A stretch of 64,000 nt of DNA from Isosphaera sp. (GCA_013822345.1 PNKH01000027.1:1-64000), one strand, 5' to 3'; positions 1-8,126 are shown, counted from the stretch's first letter. Translations and numbers: made by a program. Notes: a model not told the origin generated them from the sequence alone.

Positions 1-94
1 CCGCTTTTCCGCACCCCGCCCGGGCGTGAGCTATGTTTCCCGGCGGCAGCGGCGCACACGTCCGGCAGCGCCCGCGCGACCCCCGGAGGCTCCG

Positions 95-853
95 GTGACC
101 CCCGCCGCGGCGTTCGACCAGGTGGTGAAGACGTACCCGACCGGGCCGTTCGGCCTCGGCCCGGGGGTGCCGGCCCTGCGCGGGGTGACGCTGGCCGTCC
201 CGGCCGGCGGGGCGTTCGGCCTGCTCGGCCCGAACCGGGCCGGGAAGACCACCCTCATCAAGCTCCTCCTGTCGCTCGCCGCCCCGACCGCCGGGACGGT
301 GACCCGCCTCGGCGCCCCGCCGGCCGACCGGCGGACGCTCGCCCGGGTCGGGTACATGCACGAGAACCACGCGTTCCCGCGGTACCTGTCGGCCGGCGAG
401 CTCTTGACGTTCTACGGCGGGCTGTCCGGGGTCGCGTCGGCGGACCTGGCCGGGCGGGTCGAGCGACTGCTGGTGCGGGTCGGGCTGGCCGACCGGCGGA
501 GCGAGCCGATCGCCCGGTTCAGCAAGGGGATGGTGCAGCGGCTCGGGCTGGCGCAGGCCCTCGTCAACGACCCGGACCTGCTCGTCCTCGACGAGCCGAC
601 CGAGGGGCTGGACCTGTCCGGCCGGCAACTCCTGCGGGACGTGGTGCGGGAGTTCAAGGCGGCCGGGAAGACGGTGCTGCTGGTGTCGCACGTCCTGCCG
701 GAGGTGGAGGAGTTGTGCGACGCGCTGGCGGTGCTGGTGGCCGGGACGGTGGTGCACGCCGGGCCGACCGCCGAGCTGCTCCGCGGCCCGTCCGGGCGGC
801 GGTCGCTGGAGGCCGCCGTCCGTCCGCTGTACGAGCGCGGCGCCGCGGCGTGA
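95..853 (+). CDS. ABC transporter ATP-binding protein
   Basis: ATPase subunit of an ABC exporter; with the permease that follows it should couple ATP hydrolysis to transport across the inner membrane. The P-loop region reads GPNRAGKTT, the signature FSKGMVQRLG and Walker B LLVLDEPTEGLD, followed by the switch-region His in VSHV. The reading frame is open from position 26, but GTG at 95 is preceded by GGAGG at 85-89 and starts just before the conserved fold, so a 252-residue product is preferred. Oddity: the second P-loop glycine of the usual GPNGAGK is Arg (CGG for GGG), although the GxxxxGK[T] core remains. The substrate cannot be told. Confidence 0.88.
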   Translation: MTPAAAFDQVVKTYPTGPFGLGPGVPALRGVTLAVPAGGAFGLLGPNRAGKTTLIKLLLSLAAPTAGTVTRLGAPPADRRTLARVGYMHENHAFPRYLSAGELLTFYGGLSGVASADLAGRVERLLVRVGLADRRSEPIARFSKGMVQRLGLAQALVNDPDLLVLDEPTEGLDLSGRQLLRDVVREFKAAGKTVLLVSHVLPEVEELCDALAVLVAGTVVHAGPTAELLRGPSGRRSLEAAVRPLYERGAAA

Positions 854-888
854 CCCGACCCCGCCCCGGTACTTCGCGGTAGCTCTTG

Positions 889-1060
889 CCCCTCACCCGG
901 AACCGCGAAGCGCGGTTCCGACCTCTCCCCGGCGGGGAGAGGTGGGGCTGGTGCGGCCCGTCAAAAGGTCACCGACCCGGGAAGTCGTTGAGGGGGCCGG
1001 TGGCCCCCACCTCTCCCCGCCGGGGAGGGGTCGCCGGCGCTTCGCCGGCGGGTGAGGGGA
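889..1060. repeat. Inverted pair of palindromic repeat modules (copy A)
   Basis: Two modules face each other. Each has a CCCTCACCC flank, a variable hairpin and a constant ACCTCTCCCC-GGC-GGGGAGAGGT hairpin. The left variable stem is GGAACCGCG/CGCGGTTCC (899-907/911-919, loop AAG) and the right one CGCCGGCG/CGCCGGCG (1032-1039/1043-1050, loop CTT). The constant stem of the right module has one changed base. A second copy lies at 45727-45919. It separates an ABC ATPase from its permease, so it is either a late insertion or an intra-operon mRNA element. Confidence 0.85.
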
Positions 1061-1119
1061 AACCACGCGCCCAGAATCTCAGCCGCCGACCCCGACCAGG
1101 CTCCCGTGAGACCCCCGGC

Positions 1120-2112
1120 ATGACCGACCTGCCGACCGCGATCCGGACCGTCCGGTGGATGGTGCGCGACACGTTCCGCCAGTCCGTCGCGTCCAAGCTG
1201 TTCTGGGTGATGCTCGGGGTCACCCTGCTCTGCACCGTGTTCTGCTTCGGCATCACCGTCGACGTGCCTGGGGAGCGGCCGCGGCACCCGCACGAGATCC
1301 CGAGCCGCATCCCGGCCGGCCAGGTCGCCCCGGGCGCCGCCGAGGGGACGCCGGTCTCCGGCGGGCGGATGTCGCTCGGGTTCGGGCTGGTCGAGTTCGG
1401 GGTGCCGAAGTTCCGGGCGGACGCCGTCCGGTTCCTCCAGGTGTGGCTCGCCGGGGTGCTCGCCGACACCGTCGGGGTGCTGCTCGCCCTGGTCTGGACG
1501 GCCGGGTTCCTGCCGACGTTCCTGGAGCCGCACGCGGTCACCGTGCTGCTGGCGAAGCCGGCGCCGCGGTGGTCGCTGCTGGTCGGCAAGTACCTCGGGG
1601 TGGTGCTGTTCGTCGGGCTGCACGCCGCCCTGTTCGTCGGCGGGACGTGGGTCGGGATCGGGGCGAGCACCGGGGTGTGGGACCCGGCCTACTGGCTCGC
1701 CGTCCCGCTCCTGGTGACGAACTTCGCCGTCTTCTACGCGGTCAGCGCGCTGCTGGCGGTGTGCACCCGGAGCACGGTGGTGGCCATCTTCGGGACGATC
1801 CTGTTCTGGGTGCTGTGCTGGGCGATGAACCTGACCCACCACCGGCTCGCCGGGTTCGACGTGCCGGGGGTGTCGGCCGCGTCCGCGACCCTGGTGGAGG
1901 CGGGGTACTGGGTGCTGCCGAAGCCGCTGGACCTGAGCGGGCTGTTCTTCGAGGTGATGGGGGCGGGGGCGTACTCGATGCCGGTGCCGGAGCTGGCGGC
2001 GGTGCGGGAGAAAGGGCTGTTCCGGCCGGACCTGGCGGTCGGGTCGTCGCTGCTGGCGGCCGCCGCGGTGCTCGGCCTGGCCGCCTACGAGTTCCGCAAG
2101 ACGGACTACTGA
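1120..2112 (+). CDS. ABC-2 type transporter permease
   Basis: Membrane subunit of the ABC transporter whose ATPase lies upstream. The 330-residue protein starts at ATG 1120 (MTDLPTAIRTVRW). The frame is open from 886, but that stretch only translates the palindromic repeat and is excluded. One hydrophobic segment near residues 30-45 (SKLFWVMLGVTLL) is followed by a periplasmic-looking loop, then a cluster of five membrane segments (for example LADTVGVLLALVWTAGF and LLAVCTRSTVVAIFGTILF). The product ends in FRKTDY, a typical cytosolic tail. The fold is that of ABC-2/NosY-like permeases; the cargo is unknown. Confidence 0.85.
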   Translation: MTDLPTAIRTVRWMVRDTFRQSVASKLFWVMLGVTLLCTVFCFGITVDVPGERPRHPHEIPSRIPAGQVAPGAAEGTPVSGGRMSLGFGLVEFGVPKFRADAVRFLQVWLAGVLADTVGVLLALVWTAGFLPTFLEPHAVTVLLAKPAPRWSLLVGKYLGVVLFVGLHAALFVGGTWVGIGASTGVWDPAYWLAVPLLVTNFAVFYAVSALLAVCTRSTVVAIFGTILFWVLCWAMNLTHHRLAGFDVPGVSAASATLVEAGYWVLPKPLDLSGLFFEVMGAGAYSMPVPELAAVREKGLFRPDLAVGSSLLAAAAVLGLAAYEFRKTDY

Positions 2113-2128
2113 GGCGGTGTTCCCGAGC

Positions 2129-2181
2129 CCGTAGGGTGCCGTCGAGGCCCGCGCTTCGCGGGCCTCGACGGCACCCTACGG
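2129..2181. terminator. 25-bp perfect hairpin between convergent genes
   Basis: Arms at 2129-2153 and 2157-2181 are perfectly complementary, with a CTT loop. It lies 16 bp after the permease stop and 36 bp after the stop of the convergent FHA gene, so it can serve as a bidirectional terminator. There is no U-tract. The stem is far longer than an ordinary intrinsic terminator and resembles the other boundary palindromes in the window. Confidence 0.6.
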
Positions 2182-2217
2182 GGCATCCCGGCACCCGCCG
2201 TCGCCCGCCCGTCCGGG

Positions 2218-2970
2218 TCACGCCCCGGGCTGAAGGCGGAACCGCTGCTCCCCGATCAGGAAGTAGCACACCTTGTCGACGGTCACCTGCGGGACCCGCA
2301 GCCACACCCCGTTCAGCGCCCCGTCGTGCTCCACCGCCCACCCGCGGCCGGGGGCGTGGTACACCCGGGCGTGGTACGGCTCGGCGAACGGGTCGGCCCG
2401 CCGGACCTCGCACCCCGGGGCGGTGCCGATCCACGCCTCCGCCCCGGTCACCCGGACCGACACCCCGGCCACCCCCCCGACCACCTCGGTCAGCGTCGGC
2501 GGCGGGCCGGCCGCGAACCGGTACCGGCCCCGCCCGACCACGAACTCCGACCCGGCCGACAGCGGCGCCCGGTTCACCCGGACGAACAGCCCGTCGGTGC
2601 CGCCGGCGTCGGCCACCGTCCACCGCCACCCGTCGGCCGTCTTCTCCCGGCGGATGGTGACGTGCGGGGACGCGACCCGGTCGTCGTGTGGGATCAGCAC
2701 GTCGCCGGCCGTCCGCCCGATCCGCACGACCGCGGCCCGGAGCCGCACCACCTCCCCGTCCGCCGCCCCGTCGTCGTAGACGGTGAGCAGGGCGGTCGGC
2801 GGGCGGTCGGTCGGGCGGTACGCCTCGGCCGGGAGGAGCCCGGGCTCGCCGGCCGAGGACGACGCCCCGGCCGCCCGCCGCGGGCCGTCGTCCTCGGCCG
2901 GGATCGGCACCCCCATCACCGTCTCTTCGCGGTCGTCCGGGTCGGGCCGGCGGGGCGGGTTCGGCGTCAT
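2218..2970 (-). CDS. Tandem FHA-domain protein
   Basis: A 250-residue cytosolic protein with a Pro- and charge-rich N-terminal tail followed by two FHA-like beta-sandwiches. The first (about 55-160) carries VVRIGR, a Ser in ASPHVTI and a region like the FHA asparagine loop; the second (about 165-248) is more degenerate (WIGTAPGC, YHARVYH). FHA domains bind phosphothreonine, so it is a natural reader for the kinase encoded directly upstream. The start ATG overlaps the kinase stop codon (ATGA), implying translational coupling. It is the last gene of the five-gene minus-strand operon. The phospho-target is unknown. Confidence 0.82.
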   Translation of the reverse strand: MTPNPPRRPDPDDREETVMGVPIPAEDDGPRRAAGASSSAGEPGLLPAEAYRPTDRPPTALLTVYDDGAADGEVVRLRAAVVRIGRTAGDVLIPHDDRVASPHVTIRREKTADGWRWTVADAGGTDGLFVRVNRAPLSAGSEFVVGRGRYRFAAGPPPTLTEVVGGVAGVSVRVTGAEAWIGTAPGCEVRRADPFAEPYHARVYHAPGRGWAVEHDGALNGVWLRVPQVTVDKVCYFLIGEQRFRLQPGA

Positions 2971-4337
2971 ATCGGCTTCCAGATCTTGCCCCCGCCGTCC
3001 TTCTGCGGGGAGGTCGGCTCGGTCGGCTTCCCGCCGGCGGTCAGCGCCGCGTACAGCCCGTACGCCCCGCCGGCGAGCAGGGCGAGGGCGAGGGCCACCA
3101 CCCCGACCTTCGCCGCCACCTGGCCCCACCGCGGCGGGGGCTGGGCGGACAGCGACCGCGCCACCCCGGTGCCGCTCCCCCGGGCCGGCCGGGGCCGGCC
3201 GACCACCGGCCGCGGCGGCGGGGCCAGCGGCAGCCCGCCGGCCGTCGACTCGGCCCCGACCGACTCGGCCTCGGCCGGCTCGGCCACCGGGACGTGCGGG
3301 GCCGACCCGCCGCCCGACCCCCGCCGGCCCGGGGCCGGGGCGACCGGCTGCGGCTGCCACGCCTCGGCCTTCACCCGGACGACCCACCCGTCCAGCGCCT
3401 CGGCGAACTCGGCCCCGGTCTGGTACCGGTCCCGGGCCCGCTTCGCCAGCCCGCGCAGGACGATCGGGTCCAGCCGCGGGTCCAGCCCCGGGCGGACGGC
3501 CGACGGCGGGGCGGCCGGCACCCGCTGGATGTCGTACAGGATCTGCGGCATCTTCGAGTCGAACGGCGGGCGGCCGGTCAGCAGGTGGTACAGGACGGCC
3601 GCCGCCGCGTACAGGTCGGACGTGTGCCCGGTGTCCCGGATCCGCCCGGCCGCCTGCTCCGGGGACATGTAGAACGGCGTCCCGAGCAGCGTCCCCTCGG
3701 TGGTCCGGGTCTCGTCCGTGTCGTGGCACACGGCCAGGCCGAAGTCCATCAGGTACAGCCCGTCCTGCTCCCCGGCCGGGAGCATCATGTTCGCCGGCTT
3801 CACGTCCCGGTGGAGGATGGCCTTGGCGGCGTAGATGTCGTGCAGGGTGCGAGTCAGCTTGACGGCCAGCCGGACCGCCTCGACCGGGTCGGCGAACCCG
3901 CCCGGCGGGATCGCCTCCCGGACCGTCTTCCCGTCGATGAACGCGAACACGATGTACTGCTGTCCGCCGTACTCCCCGAGGTCCAGGATGTCCGGGACGT
4001 GGGCGTGCCGGACCCCGCACAGGAGCTTCGCCTCGGCCTGGAACCGGCGGACCGCGTCCGGGGTGGCCAGGGCCCGTTCCAGCAGCATCTTGACCGCCAC
4101 CCACTTCCCGTGCAGCCGGGTGTCCCGGGCCTTGTACACCACCCCGAACGCCCCGCGGCCCAGCTCCTGCACCAGCTCGTACCGGTCCCCGACCAGGGTC
4201 CGCGGGCCGGCGGCGGCCGGCGGGGGCGGGCCGAGCGGCACCGCCTTGCGGCACCGCGGGCACGTGCCGGTCCGGCCGGCCGCGTCCGCCGGGTACTTGA
4301 ACTCCTGACCGCACGCCGGACACCGCGCGACGGCCAT
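2967..4337 (-). CDS. Zinc-ribbon Ser/Thr protein kinase with C-terminal membrane anchor
   Basis: Hanks-type kinase of 456 residues. An N-terminal zinc ribbon (Cys 6, 9, 26, 29) precedes the catalytic domain: glycine loop GRGAFGVV (60-67), Lys83, catalytic HRDVKPANMM, the FGL magnesium motif and MSPEQAAG. A Pro/Ala-rich linker leads to one transmembrane helix near residues 410-430 (VVALALALLAGGAYGLYAAL) and a short outer tail. The kinase domain is cytosolic. It overlaps the FHA gene by 4 bp and starts 16 bp after the exported Ppx-like lipoprotein gene. The same zinc-ribbon type recurs in two other proteins of the operon, which supports a shared pathway. Confidence 0.9.
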   Translation of the reverse strand: MAVARCPACGQEFKYPADAAGRTGTCPRCRKAVPLGPPPPAAAGPRTLVGDRYELVQELGRGAFGVVYKARDTRLHGKWVAVKMLLERALATPDAVRRFQAEAKLLCGVRHAHVPDILDLGEYGGQQYIVFAFIDGKTVREAIPPGGFADPVEAVRLAVKLTRTLHDIYAAKAILHRDVKPANMMLPAGEQDGLYLMDFGLAVCHDTDETRTTEGTLLGTPFYMSPEQAAGRIRDTGHTSDLYAAAAVLYHLLTGRPPFDSKMPQILYDIQRVPAAPPSAVRPGLDPRLDPIVLRGLAKRARDRYQTGAEFAEALDGWVVRVKAEAWQPQPVAPAPGRRGSGGGSAPHVPVAEPAEAESVGAESTAGGLPLAPPPRPVVGRPRPARGSGTGVARSLSAQPPPRWGQVAAKVGVVALALALLAGGAYGLYAALTAGGKPTEPTSPQKDGGGKIWKPI

Positions 4338-4353
4338 GGCCGACCTCCCGGGG

Positions 4354-5517
4354 TCACTCGGGCAGCTTCGCCTCGCCCATCAGGTAGCCCGCGATCCACG
4401 CGTGCTGCCCCTTCTGGTAGAACGCCACCGTCTTCCCCGGGGCGGCCAGGCCGAGGGCGTCGAACCCCGCCCGCACCACCTCCGCCGCCGCCTGCAGCTC
4501 CTCCGGGGCGAACACCTTCTGCACCCGCTCCACCTCCTTCGCCGCCGCCTCCCGGGCCGCCTCCGGGACCCCCTTCACCGCCCGGGCCCGGGCCTCGTCC
4601 GGCTTCAGCCGGGCCAACTCGGCGAACGCCGCCACGTCGGCTGCGGTCAGCGGGACGCGGGGGTCCTTCGTCGCCGCCGGGTGGGTGAAGGTGGACAGCG
4701 CCCACGACGCCCCGCCGACCATTTGCACGTCGGCCACTTGGTCGGCCCCGGGCGTCCCGGCCAGCAGCTTCTTCAGCGGGCCGGTCAGCACCTCGTCCCG
4801 GTGCCCGGCCACCGCCTCGGCGAACGGCTGCTTCTTCTCGGCGGCGCGCTTTGCCACCTCGTCGTGGTACGCCTTGGTCCCGAACTCCAGGGTGACGCCC
4901 TGGAACCCGGCCGGGGTGAACCACCCGAACTTGGTGTTCGCCCCGCCGACATCGATCACCATCCGCCCGTGCTTCGGGACCGGGCCGAGCACCCCGCGGG
5001 CAGCCAACTCGGCCTCCTGCCGGCCGTCGATGAACCCCGGCGGCCGGCCGGTCGCCTTCTCGAGGGCGGCGGTGATCGCGGCCCGGCCGGCGTCCTTGTC
5101 CTTGACCCGGGACATGACCCCGCTGCTGACCACCACCCGGACCCGGTCGGCGGGGAGGTCGTGCTTGGCGCGCATGGCCTTGACCATGTCGGCGACGGCG
5201 GCGGCGGTGGCGGCGAGGCGGTCCGGGTGGGGCTGGCCGTTTTCGGCCGGGGTGCCGAGGTCGGTGTTCTTGCTCTCGAACGAGGTGTCGGCGTCGAAGT
5301 CCCACCCGCCGGGGCCGCGGGCGAAGGTGAGGACGACCGGCTTGACCCCGCGCGACCCGACGTCGATGCCGGCCCAGGTGCCGGGCGGTTGGCTCGGGGC
5401 CGGGGCGGGGGCGGGAGTTGGGGCGGGGGTCGGGGGCGGGCCGGCCGGCCCGGGTTGGGAGCACCCGCCGAGGGCGGCGGCGAAGAGGGCGACGGTGGCG
5501 AGCAACTGGGACCGCAT
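4354..5517 (-). CDS. Exported lipoprotein with Ppx/GppA-like (actin-fold) domain
   Basis: 387 residues. The signal peptide ends in a lipobox, LGGC with Cys19, followed by a Pro/Ala-rich linker. The rest resembles the exopolyphosphatase/GppA branch of the actin-like ATPase fold: phosphate-1-like WAGIDVGSRGVK, VVSSGVMSR, the family-like DGRQEAELAARGVLG and phosphate-2-like MVIDVGGANTKFG. The C-terminus HAWIAGYLMG matches the upstream paralogue (HAWPVGYILT). Such enzymes normally work in the cytosol on polyphosphate or pppGpp; placement outside the cytoplasm is odd and suggests a binding or sensory role. Fold assignment is by motif only. Confidence 0.7.
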   Translation of the reverse strand: MRSQLLATVALFAAALGGCSQPGPAGPPPTPAPTPAPAPAPSQPPGTWAGIDVGSRGVKPVVLTFARGPGGWDFDADTSFESKNTDLGTPAENGQPHPDRLAATAAAVADMVKAMRAKHDLPADRVRVVVSSGVMSRVKDKDAGRAAITAALEKATGRPPGFIDGRQEAELAARGVLGPVPKHGRMVIDVGGANTKFGWFTPAGFQGVTLEFGTKAYHDEVAKRAAEKKQPFAEAVAGHRDEVLTGPLKKLLAGTPGADQVADVQMVGGASWALSTFTHPAATKDPRVPLTAADVAAFAELARLKPDEARARAVKGVPEAAREAAAKEVERVQKVFAPEELQAAAEVVRAGFDALGLAAPGKTVAFYQKGQHAWIAGYLMGEAKLPE

Positions 5518-5563
5518 CGGACCGGGTCCTCCGGAGTGGTGCGCGTTTCGGGTCGGGCCGCGG

Positions 5564-5603
5564 CCGCCGCTTGCGGCGTTGCGCGCAACGCCGCAAGCGG
5601 CGG
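5564..5603. terminator. 20-bp perfect palindrome between operon genes
   Basis: A fully self-complementary 40-base stretch (arms 5564-5583 and 5584-5603) lying 13 bp after the stop of the zinc-ribbon Ppx-like gene and about 46 bp before the next start. It could be an intra-operon attenuator or mRNA-stabilising hairpin. It has no loop-forming spacer and no U-tract. Confidence 0.5.
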
Positions 5604-5616
5604 ACCCGACGCCCGG

Positions 5617-7110
5617 TCACTTCTCGAACCCGCCCCTGGTCAGGATGTACCCGACCGGCCAGGCGTGCAGGCTGTTGATGTAGAAGTTCACCACCTTGTC
5701 CGGGCCGGCCAGCTGGCACTCGTCCGACAGGGCCTTCAGCAGCGTCCCGCCGGCCACCAGCTGCTGGACGTTGAACTGCCGGCCGACGGCGGACAGCTCC
5801 GCGTCCAGGTGGTCCGGCGGGGTGCCGGGCGGGCGGCGGTCCAGGGCGTCCTTCTTGACCTCGGCGAACGACCCCGCCGACCGGACCAGGGCGAGGTACC
5901 GGTCCACGTCCCCGGGCGCGATCCGGACCTCGGCCGCCCGGGCGTCCGGGTCCGGGACGAACGCCTCCGGGTGGGTGACCACCGCCAGCGCCCAGGCCGA
6001 CCCGCCGAACAGGTAGTACCGGCTGCTGTTCCGCAGGGCCGGGGTGCTGGTCGCGGCCGCCCCGACCCGCTCGGCCAGGGCCCGCCGGCAGGCGTCGGCG
6101 GCGGCCGGGAACGGCACCTTCTCCTTGGCGGCGTGGGCGGCGATCTCCTTCTCGCAGGCGGTCAGCCCGTCCTTCAGCTCCGCCCCCCGGAAGCTGGTGG
6201 TGGTGTCGAAGTACCCGTGCCCGGTCGCCCCCCGCCCGATGTCGAACAGGGCGGACACCGTCCGGTGCTTGTGGGCGATCGCCCCGCGGGCGGCGTGCGC
6301 GATCTCGTCCTGCGGGTTCACCACGTCCAGGTCCTGGCCGGTCCCCTTCCTCACCGCCGCCCGCAGGGCCTGCTCCGCCTCCGCCTGGTCGGCCCCGGCG
6401 AACGGCCGCAACACCTTGCCGTTGGACGCCACCAGGAACCGCGCCGGGGGCACGTTCCGGGCCTTCACCTCCTCGGCGTACTTCGCCAGGATCCGCTCCA
6501 ACTCCGCCAGCGGCTCCGGCGGGACCTTCGGGCCCGCCCCCTTGGGCGGGGCGAACCCGCCCCAGTCGCGATTCTTCTTCGTGTCCACCGTCAGCCCGGC
6601 CACCTCCCGCCCGTCCGCGGTGCGGGACACGTCGACGATCACCAGCCGGACCCCGGACGACTCGACCGCGACGGCGGCCCACCGCTCGGCCGCCCCGGCC
6701 GGGGCCGGGCCGGGCCCCTCGGGGGCCGGGCGGAGGAGGGAGATGATCCCGGCCAGCGACCCGGCGATCACCGCGACCGAGACGATGCTGACCAGCAGCG
6801 GCCCGACCCGCAGCCCGGACCCGGCCGCGTCCGCCCGCGGGGGGAGCGGCGGCGGGTCGCCCGGGCGGCGCGGCACCGCCTCGTCCAGGTACTGGCCGAC
6901 CGGCCAGTCGACCGTCGTCGGGTGCCGGCCGGGGCCGGGGGACGAGAGGGTGCCGCCGACCGCGGCCGCCCCGCTGGTGGTCTCGTCCGGGAGGAGGTCG
7001 ACCTCGAACCGGCACTGGCAGTAGACGCACTCCACCGCCTGCCCGGCGGACCGGTCGTCGACCCGGAGCGGCCGGCGGCAGCTGGGGTTCGGACAGACGA
7101 CGGAGATCAT
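5617..7110 (-). CDS. Zinc-ribbon, single-pass membrane protein with Ppx/GppA-like outer domain
   Basis: 497 residues. The N-terminal zinc ribbon (CPNPSC ... CVYCQC) is followed by a Pro-rich linker, one transmembrane helix near 110-130 (GPLLVSIVSVAVIAGSLAGI) and a large extracytoplasmic domain. That domain parallels the neighbouring lipoprotein: VESSGVRLVIVDV, FLVASNGKV, VSALFDIGRGATGHG and the shared C-terminal HAWPVGYILT. The two are paralogues, one anchored by lipid and one by a helix that carries a zinc ribbon into the cytosol. The glycines and acidic residues needed for nucleotide hydrolysis look only partly kept. A transmembrane sensor is an inference. Confidence 0.7.
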   Translation of the reverse strand: MISVVCPNPSCRRPLRVDDRSAGQAVECVYCQCRFEVDLLPDETTSGAAAVGGTLSSPGPGRHPTTVDWPVGQYLDEAVPRRPGDPPPLPPRADAAGSGLRVGPLLVSIVSVAVIAGSLAGIISLLRPAPEGPGPAPAGAAERWAAVAVESSGVRLVIVDVSRTADGREVAGLTVDTKKNRDWGGFAPPKGAGPKVPPEPLAELERILAKYAEEVKARNVPPARFLVASNGKVLRPFAGADQAEAEQALRAAVRKGTGQDLDVVNPQDEIAHAARGAIAHKHRTVSALFDIGRGATGHGYFDTTTSFRGAELKDGLTACEKEIAAHAAKEKVPFPAAADACRRALAERVGAAATSTPALRNSSRYYLFGGSAWALAVVTHPEAFVPDPDARAAEVRIAPGDVDRYLALVRSAGSFAEVKKDALDRRPPGTPPDHLDAELSAVGRQFNVQQLVAGGTLLKALSDECQLAGPDKVVNFYINSLHAWPVGYILTRGGFEK

Positions 7111-7162
7111 GCGGCGGGCCTCGTCGGGGGGCGGGGGCGGGGCGCGGGCGGACCGGCAGGGC

Positions 7163-7810
7163 TCAGCCGAACCCCGCGACCGGGGGCGCGGCCGGCCAGG
7201 CCGACGGGGCCCGGGCCGCGGCCGGCGGGGCGGCCGGCTTCCGCCCCTTGACGACGTACACCCCGCCGAGGGCGAGGGCCGACGCCACCGCCGCGGTCGC
7301 GAGGATCACCGCCACCGCCTTCTGGAACCCCCACCCGGCCGCCGCCTCCTCCACCCCCTCGAACAGCCGCGGGACGGCGGCCACGGCCGGCTGCCAGTCG
7401 GGCATCCCCTCGGTCCACACCCGGGCGTCCGGACGGAGGGCGCGGTTGGCGGCCGCGGCCCGCAGGTCCTTCTCCCCGACCGGGCCGACCGCGGCCCCCT
7501 TGTACTCGTAGTACCACTTGCGGGAGGGCCGGGCGGCCGACGCCAGCACCTGCGGCTGGGGCTTCGGCGGGGGGACGCGCGGCTGGTCGGCGATCGGCCG
7601 CCGCGGGGGCGGGGGCGGGACGGCGGGCGTCGGCCGCCGGGCGGGCGGCGGGGCGGCCTCCCCCAGGATGGTCGCCGGGTCCGGCTGCGGCGGGTCCGGC
7701 ACCTTCAGCCGTTGCCGGCACGTCTCGTTCCCGCAGACGAACTTGGCCCCGGCCTTGGTGTCCGGGAAGCGGTACGAGTTCCCGCACTTCGGGCAGCGGA
7801 AGCTGATCAT
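7163..7810 (-). CDS. Zinc-ribbon/GYF-domain (DUF4339-like) membrane protein
   Basis: 215 residues from ATG 7810. A GTG at 7843 is in frame, but it would lie on or before the likely transcription start. Order: zinc ribbon (CPKCGNSYRFP ... CGNETCRQ), a Pro-rich linker, a GYF-like domain (WYYEYKGAAVGPVGEKDL ... VWTEGMPDWQPA) and a C-terminal transmembrane helix (VAVILATAAVASALALGGVY). GYF domains bind Pro-rich peptides, and such tails occur in the other proteins of the operon. It is the first gene, 52 bp before the next. Role inferred as scaffold. Confidence 0.8.
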   Translation of the reverse strand: MISFRCPKCGNSYRFPDTKAGAKFVCGNETCRQRLKVPDPPQPDPATILGEAAPPPARRPTPAVPPPPPRRPIADQPRVPPPKPQPQVLASAARPSRKWYYEYKGAAVGPVGEKDLRAAAANRALRPDARVWTEGMPDWQPAVAAVPRLFEGVEEAAAGWGFQKAVAVILATAAVASALALGGVYVVKGRKPAAPPAAARAPSAWPAAPPVAGFG

Positions 7811-7841
7811 GGGGGCCGCCTCGACGGTGACTCGAAAATAC

Positions 7842-7870
7842 ACGGTAAAGTGCTAGCCCCTCACGATCAA
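7842..7870 (-). promoter_or_regulatory. Sigma70-like promoter of the GYF-Ppx-kinase-FHA operon
   Basis: On the minus strand TTGATC (7865-7870) is followed after exactly 17 bp by TACCGT (7842-7847), in an unusually AT-rich stretch. Transcription would begin near 7835, about 25 bases before ATG 7810. This supports that start over GTG 7843. Confidence 0.5.
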
Positions 7871-7930
7871 GCGTTTTCACCCCGGCGCGGCGCGATTCCC
7901 GACCGGCCGCCCGTCCGGGACGGAAGTGGA

Positions 7931-7959
7931 ACCGCCCCGGGCCTTCGGCCCGGGGCGGT
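7931..7959. terminator. 13-bp GC-rich hairpin
   Basis: Perfect arms 7931-7943 and 7947-7959 (ACCGCCCCGGGCC) with a TTC loop. It lies between the sulfatase end and the GYF operon promoter. With the larger hairpin at 8069-8126 it accounts for most of the 391-base gene-free stretch 7811-8201, which otherwise holds only the operon promoter. Confidence 0.5.
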
Positions 7960-8068
7960 GACGGGATCGCGGTTCGCGGTGCCTGGTACCCGGGACGGGA
8001 TCGGCTCGCCGAGCCCGTCGTCCGGAACCGGTCGCGCGGCCATCGCCCGGGCACCCGCCGGCCGGGCC

Positions 8069-8126
8069 GCGCCGGCCGAGGCGGGGCGTTGCCGGCGGCG
8101 ACGGCGGGCCCCGCCTCGGCCGGCGC
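8069..8126 (-). terminator. 19-bp hairpin downstream of sulfatase 1
   Basis: Perfect arms 8069-8087 and 8108-8126 with a 20-base loop, 75 bp after the stop codon of the minus-strand sulfatase. Probably a terminator or 3'-end stabilising structure; no U-tract follows. Confidence 0.5.

Noticed and set aside
886-1119. N-terminal extension of the ABC permease
   Set aside because: It translates the palindromic repeat and is Arg/Pro-rich; the membrane protein begins at ATG 1120.
3854-7030. 1058-codon open frame on the minus strand over the Ppx-like genes, and similar frames at 45942-48527, 12514-16533 and others
   Set aside because: They are out-of-frame shadows in very GC-rich DNA: Arg/Gly/Pro-rich, no domains, and they overlap genes with clear motifs.
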